Positions 6,598-14,388 are shown, counted from the stretch's first letter. The stretch: DNA of 15,305 nucleotides from an uncultured Bacillota bacterium (GCA_947383275.1 CANDCW010000064.1:1-15305); one strand, 5' to 3'. Program-made: numbers and translations. Notes: generated from the letters alone by a model not told the origin.

Positions 6598-7697
6598 ATG
6601 AAAAAGAAGCAAACTGTTTTTACCGCTGCCGTCCTGCTGATCCTGCTGGCGGCCTGTGTCGCGGTGGATATGGTCCTGCCCAGCTACCATATCGCCGTGA
6701 AGGTTATCGAAAAAGCCTCGGTTTACGCCCTGGTGGCTGTGTCCATGAACCTGCTCAACGGCTTTACCGGCCTGTTCTCCCTGGGCCAGGCGGGCTTTAT
6801 GCTGCTGGGCGCCTACGCTTACGGCGTGCTTACCATTCCCATGGAGAAAAAGGCCAGCGTCTACCAATATTTTGACGGCGGCGCTTTAAAGTTCTCTCTG
6901 CCCGAGGTGTTTGCCTCCTTCCTGGGGGACAGCGTAGGCACCGTGGTGGGCATGCTGTCCGCCCTGCTCATCGGCGGGCTGCTGGCGGGCCTGTTCGCGT
7001 TTTTAATCGGCCTGCCGGTGCTGCGGCTGAAGTCCGACTACCTGGCCATCGCCACTTTGGGCTTTGCCGAAATTCTGAGGGCTTTCTTCCAGTGGAACGC
7101 TCTGGGCCCCATCACCAACGGCTCCAACCTGCTCAAGAGCTATCCCACTTTCTCCCACCCCACCGCCTACGTGGTGCTGGCGGGGGTACTGATTGCGTTT
7201 ATCGTGCTGCTGATCAACTCCACCTACGGCCGGGCCTTCAAGGCCATCCGTGACGATGAGGTGGCCGCCGAGGCCATGGGCATCAGCCTGGCTCACCACA
7301 AGCGGCTGGCCTTTATCATCAGCTCCGTGTTTGCCGGCTTCGGCGGCGGAATGCTGGCCATGTATATGGGCACCATCGCCGCCGCCCCCTTCAAGAGCGC
7401 CATGACCTACGAAATCCTCCTGATTGTGGTCATCGGCGGCATCGGTTCTATTACCGGCTCGGTGCTGGCCAGCTTCCTCTATATTTTCAGCTCCGAGTGG
7501 CTGCTGCGCGGCCTGGACTCCGGAAAATTCCTGGGCATCAACGCCCCAGGCATCTTTAAAAACGGCTTCCGCATGGCGGTGTTCTCCGTCATCATCATGA
7601 TTATCGTGCTCTTCTTCCGCAAGGGCATCATGGGCGACAAGGAACTGCCCGATCTGTTGTCCCCAAGGGCCAGGCGCGCCGGGAAGGAGGATGCCAA

Positions 7698-7701
<4 letters not shown>
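6598..7701 (+). CDS. livM: Branched-chain amino-acid ABC transporter permease LivM
   Basis: A 367-residue permease, the LivM partner of LivH. Recognisable family segments are MNLLNGFTGLFSLGQAGFML near residue 55, LPVLRLKSDYLAIATLGFAE near 140, GRAFKAIRDDEVAAEAMGIS near 212 and IVVIGGIGSITGSVLAS near 280, with hydrophobic helices between. A polar stretch at about 82-105 (MEKKASVYQYFDGGALKFS) separates two early spans. The start is set by GGAGG directly after the livH stop (6586-6590). The 3' end overlaps livG by ATGA (7698-7701), implying translational coupling. The strongly basic C-terminus (SPRARRAGKEDAK) should lie in the cytoplasm. The length is within the family range. Confidence 0.93.
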
Positions 7702-8529
<828 letters not shown>

Positions 8530-8537
<8 letters not shown>

Positions 8538-9243
8538 AATCGAAAATCTCCATGTGGCCTATGGCGGCATCCAGGCCCTGCGGGGTATCTCCCTGGAAGT
8601 GCCCGATGGCAAGATTGTCACCCTCATCGGAGCCAACGGCGCAGGCAAATCCACCACTCTGCGCACCATTACCGGCCTTGTCAAGGCCCAGTCGGGCTCC
8701 ATCCGCTGGAACGACGAAGAGCTGCTGGGCAAATCCATCGACCGGATCATCAACTCCGGCATCGCCATGAGCCCCGAAGGGCGGCGGGTCTTCCCTGATA
8801 TGACGGTGCTGGAAAACCTGAAGATCGGCGCCTATCTCCGAAAGGACAAGGCGGGCATTGAGAAGGATGTCAAGTGGGTATACGAATTGTTCCCCCGGCT
8901 GGAGGAGCGCAGCTGGCAGCTGGCCGGCACCCTGTCCGGCGGCGAACAGCAGATGTTGGCTGTGGGTCGGGCCCTCATGTCCCGCCCCAAGCTGATGATG
9001 CTGGACGAGCCCTCCCTGGGCCTGGCCCCTTTGGTAGTTCAGGACATCTTCTCCATCATTGGCGAGATCAACCGCCAGGGTGTGACCATCCTGCTCATTG
9101 AGCAAAACGCCAATATGGCCCTCAAAATCGCCAATCTGGCCTACGTGCTGGAGACGGGCAACATCATCCTGTCCGGCACCGGGGCGGAGCTTCTGGCCAA
9201 CGAAAAGGTCAAAGAGGCTTACTTGGGCAAGCACAAAAATTGA
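8530..9243 (+). CDS. livF: Branched-chain amino-acid ABC transporter ATPase LivF
   Basis: A 237-residue ATPase, the second nucleotide-binding subunit, normal in length. Walker A GANGAGKST from 34, the LivF-typical SPEGRRVFPDMTVLENL from 81, signature LSGGEQQMLAVGRAL from 135, Walker B LMMLDEPSLGLAP with Asp159-Glu160, and the switch segment LLIEQNANMAL near 188, where Gln192 stands in the place of the usual switch His, as is common in LivF. The start ATG lies inside the end of livG (8-nt overlap), with a G-rich site just upstream (GGGGGTGG, about 8515-8524). It is the last gene of the operon; a strong terminator follows within 15 bp. Confidence 0.94.
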
Positions 9244-9257
9244 ACGCAAACCACCTT

Positions 9258-9288
9258 GCGGGGGCCTTCACACAGGGCCCCCGCTTTT
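9258..9288 (+). terminator. Terminator of the liv operon
   Basis: GCGGGGGCC (9258-9266) pairs with GGCCCCCGC (9276-9284), loop 9 nt, followed by TTTT: a 9-bp GC-rich intrinsic terminator. Confidence 0.9.
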
Positions 9289-9291
9289 CTG

Positions 9292-9319
9292 TTGCAATTC
9301 GGAGAAAATGCGTTATAAT
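9292..9319 (+). promoter_or_regulatory. Promoter of the potassium channel gene
   Basis: -35 TTGCAA (9292-9297), 16-bp spacer, consensus -10 TATAAT (9314-9319). Transcription should start near 9326; the ribosome site GGGAGG is at 9347-9352. Confidence 0.8.
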
Positions 9320-9357
9320 AGGGTTCATAATATCAAAACCGACACTGGGAGGCCGAC

Positions 9358-10569
9358 ATGGCGGACAAAAACACCTGGCTGAAACGGCGAAAACGGGTTT
9401 GTGAGATTATTGAGGTGGGCTACGATGTGGACTGGCCCAGCCGTCTGTACGACCTAGTCAACGCCCTGGCCATTTTTATCAATCTGGGCGCCAGCATTCT
9501 ATACACCTTTGACCAGCTGCGGACTCAGTGGGGCTGGCTGCTGCTGGCCCTGGAGCAGGTCACCGTGGTCTTTTTTGCCGCGGACTACTGCCTGCGGCTG
9601 TGGACCTCTCCAGCCCTGCACCCCAAGCTGTCCGAACCCCGGGCCGTGCTGAAATATGCCCTGTCCTTCAGCGGGCTTGTGGACCTGTTGTCCTTCCTGC
9701 CCTACTATCTGCCCATATTCTTCCCCGCCGGGGCGGTAGCTTTCCGCATGTTCCGGGTGGTGCGCATCTTCCGCCTGTTCCGCATCAACGCCTATTACGA
9801 CTCCCTCAACGTCATCACCGAGGTCATCGCCAGCAAGCGGCAGCAGCTGCTGTCCTCCGTGTTTATTATCCTGATCCTGATGCTGGCCTCCAGCTTGTGC
9901 ATGTACAGCCTGGAGCATGAGGCCCAGCCGGAGGTCTTTACCAACGCCTTTTCCGGCATCTGGTGGTCCATGTCCACCCTGCTCACCGTGGGCTATGGCG
10001 ACATTTACCCCATAACAGCCATGGGCAAGCTGTTTGGCATCGGCATCGCCTTTCTGGGCGTCGGCATGGTGGCCATCCCTACCGGCATCATATCCGCCGG
10101 CTTCGTGGATCAATACTCCCGGATCAAGCGCCTCAGTGAGTACGCCAATGAGGCGGATATCCATTTCATCAAGGTGACGCTGCTCCAAAAGGACCCCTGG
10201 GCAGGTCAGACCATCCAGCAGCTGGGCCTGCCCGCTGGAGTGATTGTAGCCGCAATCCGGCGCGGCGGACAGATCGTGATCCCCAGAGGCAATGTGGAGC
10301 TGCGCCCCGGCGACACCCTGGTGCTGGGTGCCCAGTCCCTGAAGGGCGACAGCCACATCGACCTGAAGGAGCTGGTGCTGCGCAGCCAGAATCCCTGGAA
10401 CGGCCAGCGTATCCGGGACCTGGACATCTCCCGCCAAACCATTATCGTCATGGTCAAACGGAAGGGAAACGCCCTGATTCCCAACGGCGACCTGGTCCTG
10501 AAAGAGGGCGACAGCATTATCCTCTACACCCAGAGCCACATCCGGGATACCACTACCATCGAGGTGTGA
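9358..10569 (+). CDS. Voltage-sensor potassium channel with tandem RCK-C-like domains
   Basis: A 403-residue six-transmembrane cation channel subunit. S1-S3 span about 30-120. S4 reads AFRMFRVVRIFRLFRI (128-143) with Arg130, 133, 136, 139 and 142 at every third position, a classical voltage sensor. S5 is near 165-183, the pore carries selectivity filter TVGYGD (210-215), and S6 runs about 223-248. The cytoplasmic tail holds two similar modules, about 268-325 and 335-392, each with a DPW/NPW..GQ.I opening, a hydrophobic strand, a basic turn and a GD.L/I ending, as in TrkA-C (RCK-C) domains. No Rossmann-type TrkA-N domain is present. It should form a tetrameric K+ channel in the cell membrane. 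RCK-C domains of other Firmicute K+ systems bind cyclic di-AMP; whether these do is inference. Confidence 0.9.
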   Translation: MADKNTWLKRRKRVCEIIEVGYDVDWPSRLYDLVNALAIFINLGASILYTFDQLRTQWGWLLLALEQVTVVFFAADYCLRLWTSPALHPKLSEPRAVLKYALSFSGLVDLLSFLPYYLPIFFPAGAVAFRMFRVVRIFRLFRINAYYDSLNVITEVIASKRQQLLSSVFIILILMLASSLCMYSLEHEAQPEVFTNAFSGIWWSMSTLLTVGYGDIYPITAMGKLFGIGIAFLGVGMVAIPTGIISAGFVDQYSRIKRLSEYANEADIHFIKVTLLQKDPWAGQTIQQLGLPAGVIVAAIRRGGQIVIPRGNVELRPGDTLVLGAQSLKGDSHIDLKELVLRSQNPWNGQRIRDLDISRQTIIVMVKRKGNALIPNGDLVLKEGDSIILYTQSHIRDTTTIEV

Positions 10570-10584
10570 CAAAACCCTCCTTCC

Positions 10585-10621
10585 CGCATAGGATGGTGGG
10601 GCCCCACAGCGGCCCTATGCG
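10585..10621 (+). repeat. Hairpin between channel and amidase genes
   Basis: CGCATAGG (10585-10592) pairs with CCTATGCG (10614-10621), enclosing the palindrome GTGGGGCCCCAC (10596-10607). AAGGAGG of the amidase gene follows directly at 10623. No T-run follows, so it may tune read-through or translation rather than terminate. Confidence 0.7.
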
Positions 10622-10634
10622 CAAGGAGGCTGCC

Positions 10635-11411
10635 ATGGAGCTAGAACAACAATTCCTCACAGACAACGACTGCTATCAGGCCGGGCGGACGATTACCCCC
10701 AAGGGGGTAATGGTTCACTCCACTGGGGTTGCCCAGCCCGATCCGGAGGTATTTGTCCGGCGTTGGAACCGGTCCGGGGTAGAAAAGTGCGTCCACGCCT
10801 TTGCCGGCCGGGAGCGGGTCATCCAGACCCTGCCCTGGACCATGCGGGGCTGGCACGCCGGAACGGGGACCTCAGGCCGCAGCGCCAACAACACCCATAT
10901 CTCCTTCGAGTGCTGTGAGCCCGCCGGCCACACCTACCAGGGCGGCGAAATGGTTGGCTATCATGTGGAGGCCAACCGGCCCTATTTTGAGGACCTCTAT
11001 CGAAACGCCGTCCGCCTCACCGCCATGCTGTGCGGCCAGTTTGGCCTAGACCCGCTAAAACCCGGGGTTGTGATCTGCCACGCGGAGGGCTATGACCTGG
11101 GGATTGCCAGCAACCACGGCGATGTGCTCCAGTGGTGGCCCAGGCACGGGGTAACGATGGACCGGTTCCGCCAGGATGTGGCCCTGACGATGGAGGATGA
11201 TACTATGACGCAGGAACGTTTCAATGAGTTGATGGATGGCTATCTGGCCCAGCGGGCCGGGCTTGCCCCCGGAGGCTGGTCCGCCCCCGCCCGGGCCTGG
11301 GCGGAGGAACAGGGAATCGTATCTGGAGACGGAGACGGCCGCCGCCGCTACTGCTCCTTTACCACCCGGGAGGAGACCGTGCAAATGCTGTACCAGCTCA
11401 ATCAAAAGTAA
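10635..11411 (+). CDS. N-acetylmuramoyl-L-alanine amidase (amidase_2/PGRP type)
   Basis: A 258-residue peptidoglycan amidase, which cleaves the MurNAc-L-Ala bond. The amidase_2 fold covers about 20-175: VMVHSTG with likely zinc ligand His28, WHAGTG, NTHISFECCEP, then CHAEGYDLGIASNHGDVLQW with likely ligands His149 and Asp163. The C-terminal 65 residues contain a helical WSAPARAWAEEQGIVSGDGD segment ending in TREETVQMLYQL, a tail often seen on clostridial and phage-type amidases. There is no signal peptide, so release would need lysis, a holin or a non-classical route. The start is the ATG five nt after AAGGAGG (10623-10629); upstream in-frame ATGs at 10566 and 10617 lack such a site. It follows the channel gene by 65 bp, with no promoter recognised of its own. 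It may be a domesticated phage lysin; no other phage gene is present. Confidence 0.88.
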   Translation: MELEQQFLTDNDCYQAGRTITPKGVMVHSTGVAQPDPEVFVRRWNRSGVEKCVHAFAGRERVIQTLPWTMRGWHAGTGTSGRSANNTHISFECCEPAGHTYQGGEMVGYHVEANRPYFEDLYRNAVRLTAMLCGQFGLDPLKPGVVICHAEGYDLGIASNHGDVLQWWPRHGVTMDRFRQDVALTMEDDTMTQERFNELMDGYLAQRAGLAPGGWSAPARAWAEEQGIVSGDGDGRRRYCSFTTREETVQMLYQLNQK

Positions 11412-11414
11412 AAA

Positions 11415-11453
11415 GCAGCTGCTCCGTTGGGACGGCTCCTACAAAGAAGCTGC
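11415..11453 (-). terminator. Probable terminator of the enzyme I-like gene
   Basis: On the minus strand GCAGCT (11453-11448) pairs with AGCTGC (11420-11415), with an inner CCGT/ACGG pairing, followed by a T5 run at 11414-11410. It overlaps the amidase stop codon on the other strand. Confidence 0.5.
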
Positions 11454-11493
11454 CCCAATGGAGAGGGCTGCAAGTGACAATCTATCAATTTGG

Positions 11494-11523
11494 ACGACGC
11501 AGCCTAGGCTATGCCGTCTTTTT
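11494..11523 (+). terminator. Probable terminator of the amidase gene
   Basis: An imperfect stem GACGACGCAGCC...GGCTATGCCGTC (11494-11518) is followed by a T5 run (11519-11523). It faces the terminator of the opposing gene, as expected for convergent transcription. Confidence 0.5.
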
Positions 11524-11544
11524 CTTACGTTTCTGACTTTTCTG

Positions 11545-12303
11545 TTACATACCCAAAAGAGCTTCCTTGGGGCGCCCATTGGCCTGGTACAGCTCCCGCA
11601 GCCGTTCCATCTGTTCCTGTTCGGGATCGATGTACACATTGCCGGTATAGCCGTCCATCAGTGCCGGCCGGCCTTCGCATCGCGGGGTGATATGTACCTC
11701 CACAATGGCGGGGATGTGGTAAGCCCGCACCAGCATGGCAGTATGGCTGTCCAGGCTGCCTTTCCGGGTGATGAGGCCCAGGAGGCGGCGTTGGTCGAAG
11801 TCCATCACCTCGCTGGGCAGATAGTCGTCGGACACCAGGATAGCGGGTTCGTCCATCAGCAGTGTCTGCCGTCCGCCCATCAGCGCCCGGAGCACCCGCT
11901 GAGAGATGTCGCGGATATCCACAGCCCGGGCCCGCATGTAGGGGCTGTCCATAGCGGTGAAAGCCGCGGCAAAGCTGACTTCCGCCATCTGGACAGCATA
12001 CTCCGCCGTGGTCCCCTGTCCGTTAATCAGGCCCCGGACCGTTTCTACATAATCATGGTCCTCCAGCAGCATGCCGTGAATGAGGAAGATGGAGGCCACG
12101 GCCTCACCCACCTGATTGAGCGCCCGGTGATAAAGGGTGGTCAACTCGAGAATAGCGGTTTGCTGAGCCTGGTGAAAACGGTTGATTTCCTGACGCCAGT
12201 CGCCATGGGTGTACAGCTGAACCTGGGGCGTAGGCCGGCGGTAGAAGCACAGCCGGCCCGCCACGATCTGCTCCATGATCGCTTTGCCCTTTAACACCTG
12301 CAT
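11545..12303 (-). CDS. Stand-alone N-terminal half of PTS enzyme I (HPr-binding and phospho-His domains)
   Basis: A 252-residue protein matching only the N-terminal half of phosphoenolpyruvate-protein phosphotransferase (enzyme I, usually about 570 residues). It opens with LKGKAIMEQIVAGRL (enzyme I: LKGI.VSPGIA.G). Residues about 35-140 form the helical HPr-binding region with IFLIHGMLLEDHDYVETV, TAEYAVQ, AMDSPYMRARAVDIRDIS and QRVLRALMG. Residues about 150-228 are the swivelling phospho-His domain: LVSDDYLPSEVMDFD, then GSLDSHTAMLVRAYHIPAIV with His187 at the phosphorylated position. The C-terminal PEP-binding barrel is absent, and only 130 bp separate its stop from the opposing gene. The end falls at a natural domain boundary and the gene has its own promoter, so it looks maintained rather than broken. 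Function is unknown; it may be a phosphocarrier. Confidence 0.87.
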   Translation of the reverse strand: MQVLKGKAIMEQIVAGRLCFYRRPTPQVQLYTHGDWRQEINRFHQAQQTAILELTTLYHRALNQVGEAVASIFLIHGMLLEDHDYVETVRGLINGQGTTAEYAVQMAEVSFAAAFTAMDSPYMRARAVDIRDISQRVLRALMGGRQTLLMDEPAILVSDDYLPSEVMDFDQRRLLGLITRKGSLDSHTAMLVRAYHIPAIVEVHITPRCEGRPALMDGYTGNVYIDPEQEQMERLRELYQANGRPKEALLGM

Positions 12304-12352
12304 TTCTACTGCCCCCTTGCGAAAGACCGCTATTTATTTTGCAATCTAAAAA

Positions 12353-12381
12353 ATTATAGCCCCGCAGCCCTTCTTTGTAAA
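12353..12381 (-). promoter_or_regulatory. Promoter of the enzyme I-like gene
   Basis: -35 TTTACA (12381-12376), 17-bp spacer, consensus -10 TATAAT (12358-12353). The leader is about 43 nt, with AAGGGGGC before the ATG as ribosome site. Confidence 0.8.
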
Positions 12382-12425
12382 GGTCAGATTTTTCCAAATA
12401 TGCCATGTTTGTAAAATATTTCTTC

Positions 12426-12446
12426 GTCAATTTTATTTCAATTGAC
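12426..12446. promoter_or_regulatory. Inverted repeat between divergent promoters
   Basis: GTCAATT (12426-12432) and AATTGAC (12440-12446) form a 7-bp dyad with a 7-bp gap, lying between the promoters of the enzyme I-like gene and the aminotransferase gene. It is operator-like in form; no regulator gene is adjacent. Confidence 0.45.
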
Positions 12447-12497
12447 AAATTTTAGGACTTTATGCCGCTGTTCATATGGATGCTGCTCAATTTTCAC

Positions 12498-12526
12498 TTT
12501 ACTCCGGTAAATTACTGTGGTATAAT
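12498..12526 (+). promoter_or_regulatory. Promoter of the aminotransferase gene
   Basis: -35 TTTACT (12498-12503), 17-bp spacer ending in TGG, consensus -10 TATAAT (12521-12526), that is, an extended -10 (TGN-TATAAT). The ribosome site AGGAGG is at 12543-12548. Confidence 0.8.
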
Positions 12527-12556
12527 GCAATCAATCTGATTCAGGAGGTTTTTTTC

Positions 12557-13738
12557 ATGGTTTCTGAACGTATGAAGGGGTTGGGCACCGCCCGGTCCGT
12601 GATCCGGGAGTTGTTCGAATATGGCAAGGTGCGTGCCGCCGAGATCGGCGCAGAAAATGTTTATGACTTCTCTATTGGCAATCCCAGCGTCCCCTCCCCC
12701 GACGCTGTCAATGAGACGGCCATCCGCCTGCTTCGGGAACAGCCCGATTTGATTCACGCCTACACCAGCGCCCAGGGTGCCGCTGATGCCCGCCAGCGCT
12801 TTGCCGACTCCCTCAACCGCCGCTTTGGCGCCAGCTATACCGCCAGTCGGCTCTACCTTACTGTGGGAGCCGCCGCCTCGCTGTGCTGCGTATTTAACGG
12901 CCTTGCCTGTCCTGGGGACGAATTTGTGGTTTTTGCCCCTTTTTTCCCTGAGTACAAGGTATTTATTGAGGGAGCCGGGGCAAAAATGGTCCTTATCCCC
13001 CCGGAGATCGAAACATTTCAAATTGATTTTGACGCCTTGGAGAGATCGGTCAGCGAACACACCAAGGGCGTGGTTATCAACACCCCCAACAACCCGTCCG
13101 GTGTTGTCTACTCCAAGGAGACTCTGGAGCGTTTGGCCGGCCTCCTTATGGAGAAGAGCAAACAATTTGGCCATCCCATCTACCTGATTTCCGACGAGCC
13201 TTACCGGGAGATTGTCTATGCCGGCTTCGAGGCCCCCTGGGTGCCCCACATCTATAGAGACACCATCGTGTGCTACTCCTTTTCCAAGTCGCTGTCCCTG
13301 CCTGGCGAGCGGATCGGCTACGTCCTGGTGCCCGAGGAAGTAACGCAGGGAGATGACGTCTACGCTGCGGTGGCAGGGGCGGGCCGCTCGTTGGGCTATG
13401 TGTGCGCGCCCAGCCTGTTCCAGCAGGTGACCTCCATCTGCTGTGATATGACCTCTGACCTGAAAATCTATGAGGAAAACGCCCGGCTGTTTGTATCCGC
13501 CCTGCGGGAAATGGGCTACCATGTGGTGGAGCCCGGTGGAGCCTTCTATCTCTTCCCCCGCAGCCTGGAGCCTGACGACGCGGCGTTCAGCGAGCGGGCC
13601 AAACAGTTCGATCTGCTGATCGTCCCCGGCGCCAGCTTTGGCGCGCCTGGGCATGTGCGCATCTCCTACTGCGTCCAAACCGACACCATCCGCCGCGCCC
13701 TGCCCAAGTTCCAAGCGCTGGCCGACTCCTACAAGTGA
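12557..13738 (+). CDS. PLP-dependent aminotransferase, class I/II (aspartate aminotransferase-like)
   Basis: A 393-residue fold-type I aminotransferase, cytoplasmic, transferring amino groups between amino acids and 2-oxoacids with PLP. Visible landmarks: FSIGNPSVPSP near 38-48, HAYTSAQGAADAR near 67-79, INTPNNPSGVVY (174-185, Asn179 contacting the cofactor), ISDEPY (211-216, Asp213 to the pyridine nitrogen), SFSKSLSLPGERIGY with PLP-binding Lys244, and HVRISYC with substrate-carboxylate Arg368. The length is normal. The start ATG is 8 nt after AGGAGG; the frame stays open upstream, but the promoter's -10 box lies within that stretch. Substrate choice (Asp, Ala, aromatic) cannot be decided from sequence. 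It is monocistronic as far as seen, with no terminator directly after it, only a gene relic. Confidence 0.92.
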   Translation: MVSERMKGLGTARSVIRELFEYGKVRAAEIGAENVYDFSIGNPSVPSPDAVNETAIRLLREQPDLIHAYTSAQGAADARQRFADSLNRRFGASYTASRLYLTVGAAASLCCVFNGLACPGDEFVVFAPFFPEYKVFIEGAGAKMVLIPPEIETFQIDFDALERSVSEHTKGVVINTPNNPSGVVYSKETLERLAGLLMEKSKQFGHPIYLISDEPYREIVYAGFEAPWVPHIYRDTIVCYSFSKSLSLPGERIGYVLVPEEVTQGDDVYAAVAGAGRSLGYVCAPSLFQQVTSICCDMTSDLKIYEENARLFVSALREMGYHVVEPGGAFYLFPRSLEPDDAAFSERAKQFDLLIVPGASFGAPGHVRISYCVQTDTIRRALPKFQALADSYK

Positions 13739-13938
13739 GCGAAGCCCTCCGCCACAGGGGGAATGAGCGCCGCCGGGAGGGCGGCACACTGGACAAGGCC
13801 ATGCCGGATTCCGCTGACAGCCCGGAGCAGTCCCTTCTAAAAGCGGAGGCGGCGTGGGCCCTTTGGGCTGCAGTGGAGCGGCTGGGCCGCAGGGACCGGG
13901 AGCTGTTCCTGCGCAAATACTACTATTACCAGCCCATC
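13735..13938 (+). pseudogene. Relic of a sigma-70 family RNA polymerase sigma factor gene
   Basis: A frame of about 68 codons has the look of the linker and first helix of region 4 of a sigma-70/ECF-type factor: DSADSPEQSLLKAEAAWALW, then AAVERLGRRDRELFLRKYYY followed by YQPI. In intact family members this is preceded by region 2 and followed by a helix-turn-helix; both are missing here. After YYYYQPI the frame loses resemblance and runs into the tRNA promoter and the tRNA itself, so it cannot be a complete gene. It starts flush with the aminotransferase stop (a GTG overlaps the TGA), which suggests a deletion or insertion joined the two. It could also be a short real peptide, but that seems unlikely. 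Confidence 0.6.
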
Positions 13939-13960
13939 TTAAAAAATTTGGAAAAACCTC

Positions 13961-13989
13961 TTGCAATCTGCTGGAAGGTATGCTATAAT
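13961..13989 (+). promoter_or_regulatory. Promoter of the tRNA-Arg gene
   Basis: -35 TTGCAA (13961-13966), 17-bp spacer ending in TGC, -10 TATAAT (13984-13989), giving an extended -10. The tRNA begins 38 nt after the -10 box, consistent with a short 5' leader removed by RNase P. Confidence 0.88.
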
Positions 13990-14026
13990 GTAAAAGCTGT
14001 TGAGGAGAAGAAGCTCTTTACAGTAT

Positions 14027-14103
14027 GCGGGCGTAGCTCAGTTGGATAGAGTGACTGGCTACGAACCAGTAGGTCGGGGGTTCGAATCCCTTCGCCCGTA
14101 CCA
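14027..14103 (+). tRNA. tRNA-Arg (anticodon ACG)
   Basis: A 77-nt cloverleaf with encoded CCA. The acceptor stem GCGGGCG pairs with CGCCCGT (first pair G-T), the D-arm begins TAGCTC and carries AGTTGGATAGAGT, and the anticodon loop CTACGAA has anticodon ACG (14061-14063), read as ICG after deamination to decode CGU/CGC/CGA arginine codons. The T-arm is GGGGG-TTCGAAT-CCCTT and the discriminator is A. The T-stem contains two G-T pairs. Confidence 0.96.
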
Positions 14104-14131
14104 ACCTGTGTCGCCAAAAAAGATGCAGGCG

Positions 14132-14161
14132 AAAAACACCGCATGAAAATGCGGTGTTTTT
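14132..14161 (+). terminator. Terminator after tRNA-Arg
   Basis: AAAAACACCGCAT pairs with ATGCGGTGTTTTT around a GAAA tetraloop (14145-14148): a 13-bp stem whose 3' arm supplies the U-tract. The A-rich 5' arm also makes it a possible bidirectional terminator. Confidence 0.93.
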
Positions 14162-14224
14162 CATATTTAAGACAAAAACAGCAAAAAACAAGAAGAAAAA
14201 GTATGGAATTAAAATTACTGGAAG

Positions 14225-14242
14225 CGTTATTTTAAAATAACG
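14225..14242. repeat. 18-bp perfect palindrome
   Basis: CGTTATTTTAAAATAACG is fully self-complementary. It lies in the A+T-rich stretch between the tRNA terminator and the next gene. Its role is unknown; it could be a protein-binding site or an element-end feature. Apart from this, the T-arm-like relic and the leader hairpin, I see nothing in 14162-14415. Confidence 0.6.
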
Positions 14243-14280
14243 TGAAAAAAATGCAAATTGGGCCTAAATTGGCCTTTTCT

Positions 14281-14311
14281 AAAGCTGGGGGGACTCGAAC
14301 TCCCGAGCTTT
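14281..14311 (-). other. tRNA T-arm-like fragment, possible attachment-site relic
   Basis: Read on the minus strand, the segment contains GGGAGTTCGAGTCCCCCCAG, which has the TTCGAGT loop and flanking G/C arms of a tRNA T-arm, followed by an acceptor-like AGCTTT but no CCA. No other tRNA arms are found around it. The ends AAAGCT and AGCTTT also make it a hairpin. It could be a remnant left by integration into a tRNA gene, or chance resemblance. Confidence 0.35.
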
Positions 14312-14338
14312 CCCCAAAACTCCAAATCAAAGAAAATC

Positions 14339-14388
14339 AGCCGCCCTCACCTGTCGGAAATAATCCGATAGGCCGAGAGCGGCTTTTT
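14339..14388 (+). terminator. Intrinsic terminator / attenuator-like hairpin upstream of the 237-aa gene
   Basis: AGCCGC (14339-14344) pairs with GCGGCT (14379-14384), with inner pairing CTGTCGGA/TCCGATAG around AATAA, followed by a T-run (14384-14388). It ends 14 nt before the AGGAGG of the next gene, so it would stop incoming transcription or act as a leader attenuator. Confidence 0.75.

Noticed and set aside
9499..10572. A 357-codon minus-strand frame across the potassium channel gene.
   Set aside because: Antisense shadow of the channel gene; composition is dominated by Gly, Gln, His and Asp, without domain features.
12512..13966. A 484-codon open frame on the minus strand across the aminotransferase gene.
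   Set aside because: It is antisense to a gene with intact PLP motifs. Long antisense frames are expected here because codons end mostly in G or C; the translation is low in recognisable motifs and has no ribosome site.
13939..14049. Continuation of the sigma-like frame as a 104-residue protein.
   Set aside because: It runs through the tRNA promoter and ends within the tRNA-Arg gene, and loses all resemblance after about residue 68.
14281..14311. A second complete tRNA gene on the minus strand.
   Set aside because: Only the T-arm resembles a tRNA; D-arm, anticodon arm and CCA are not found, and the T-stem has a mismatch.
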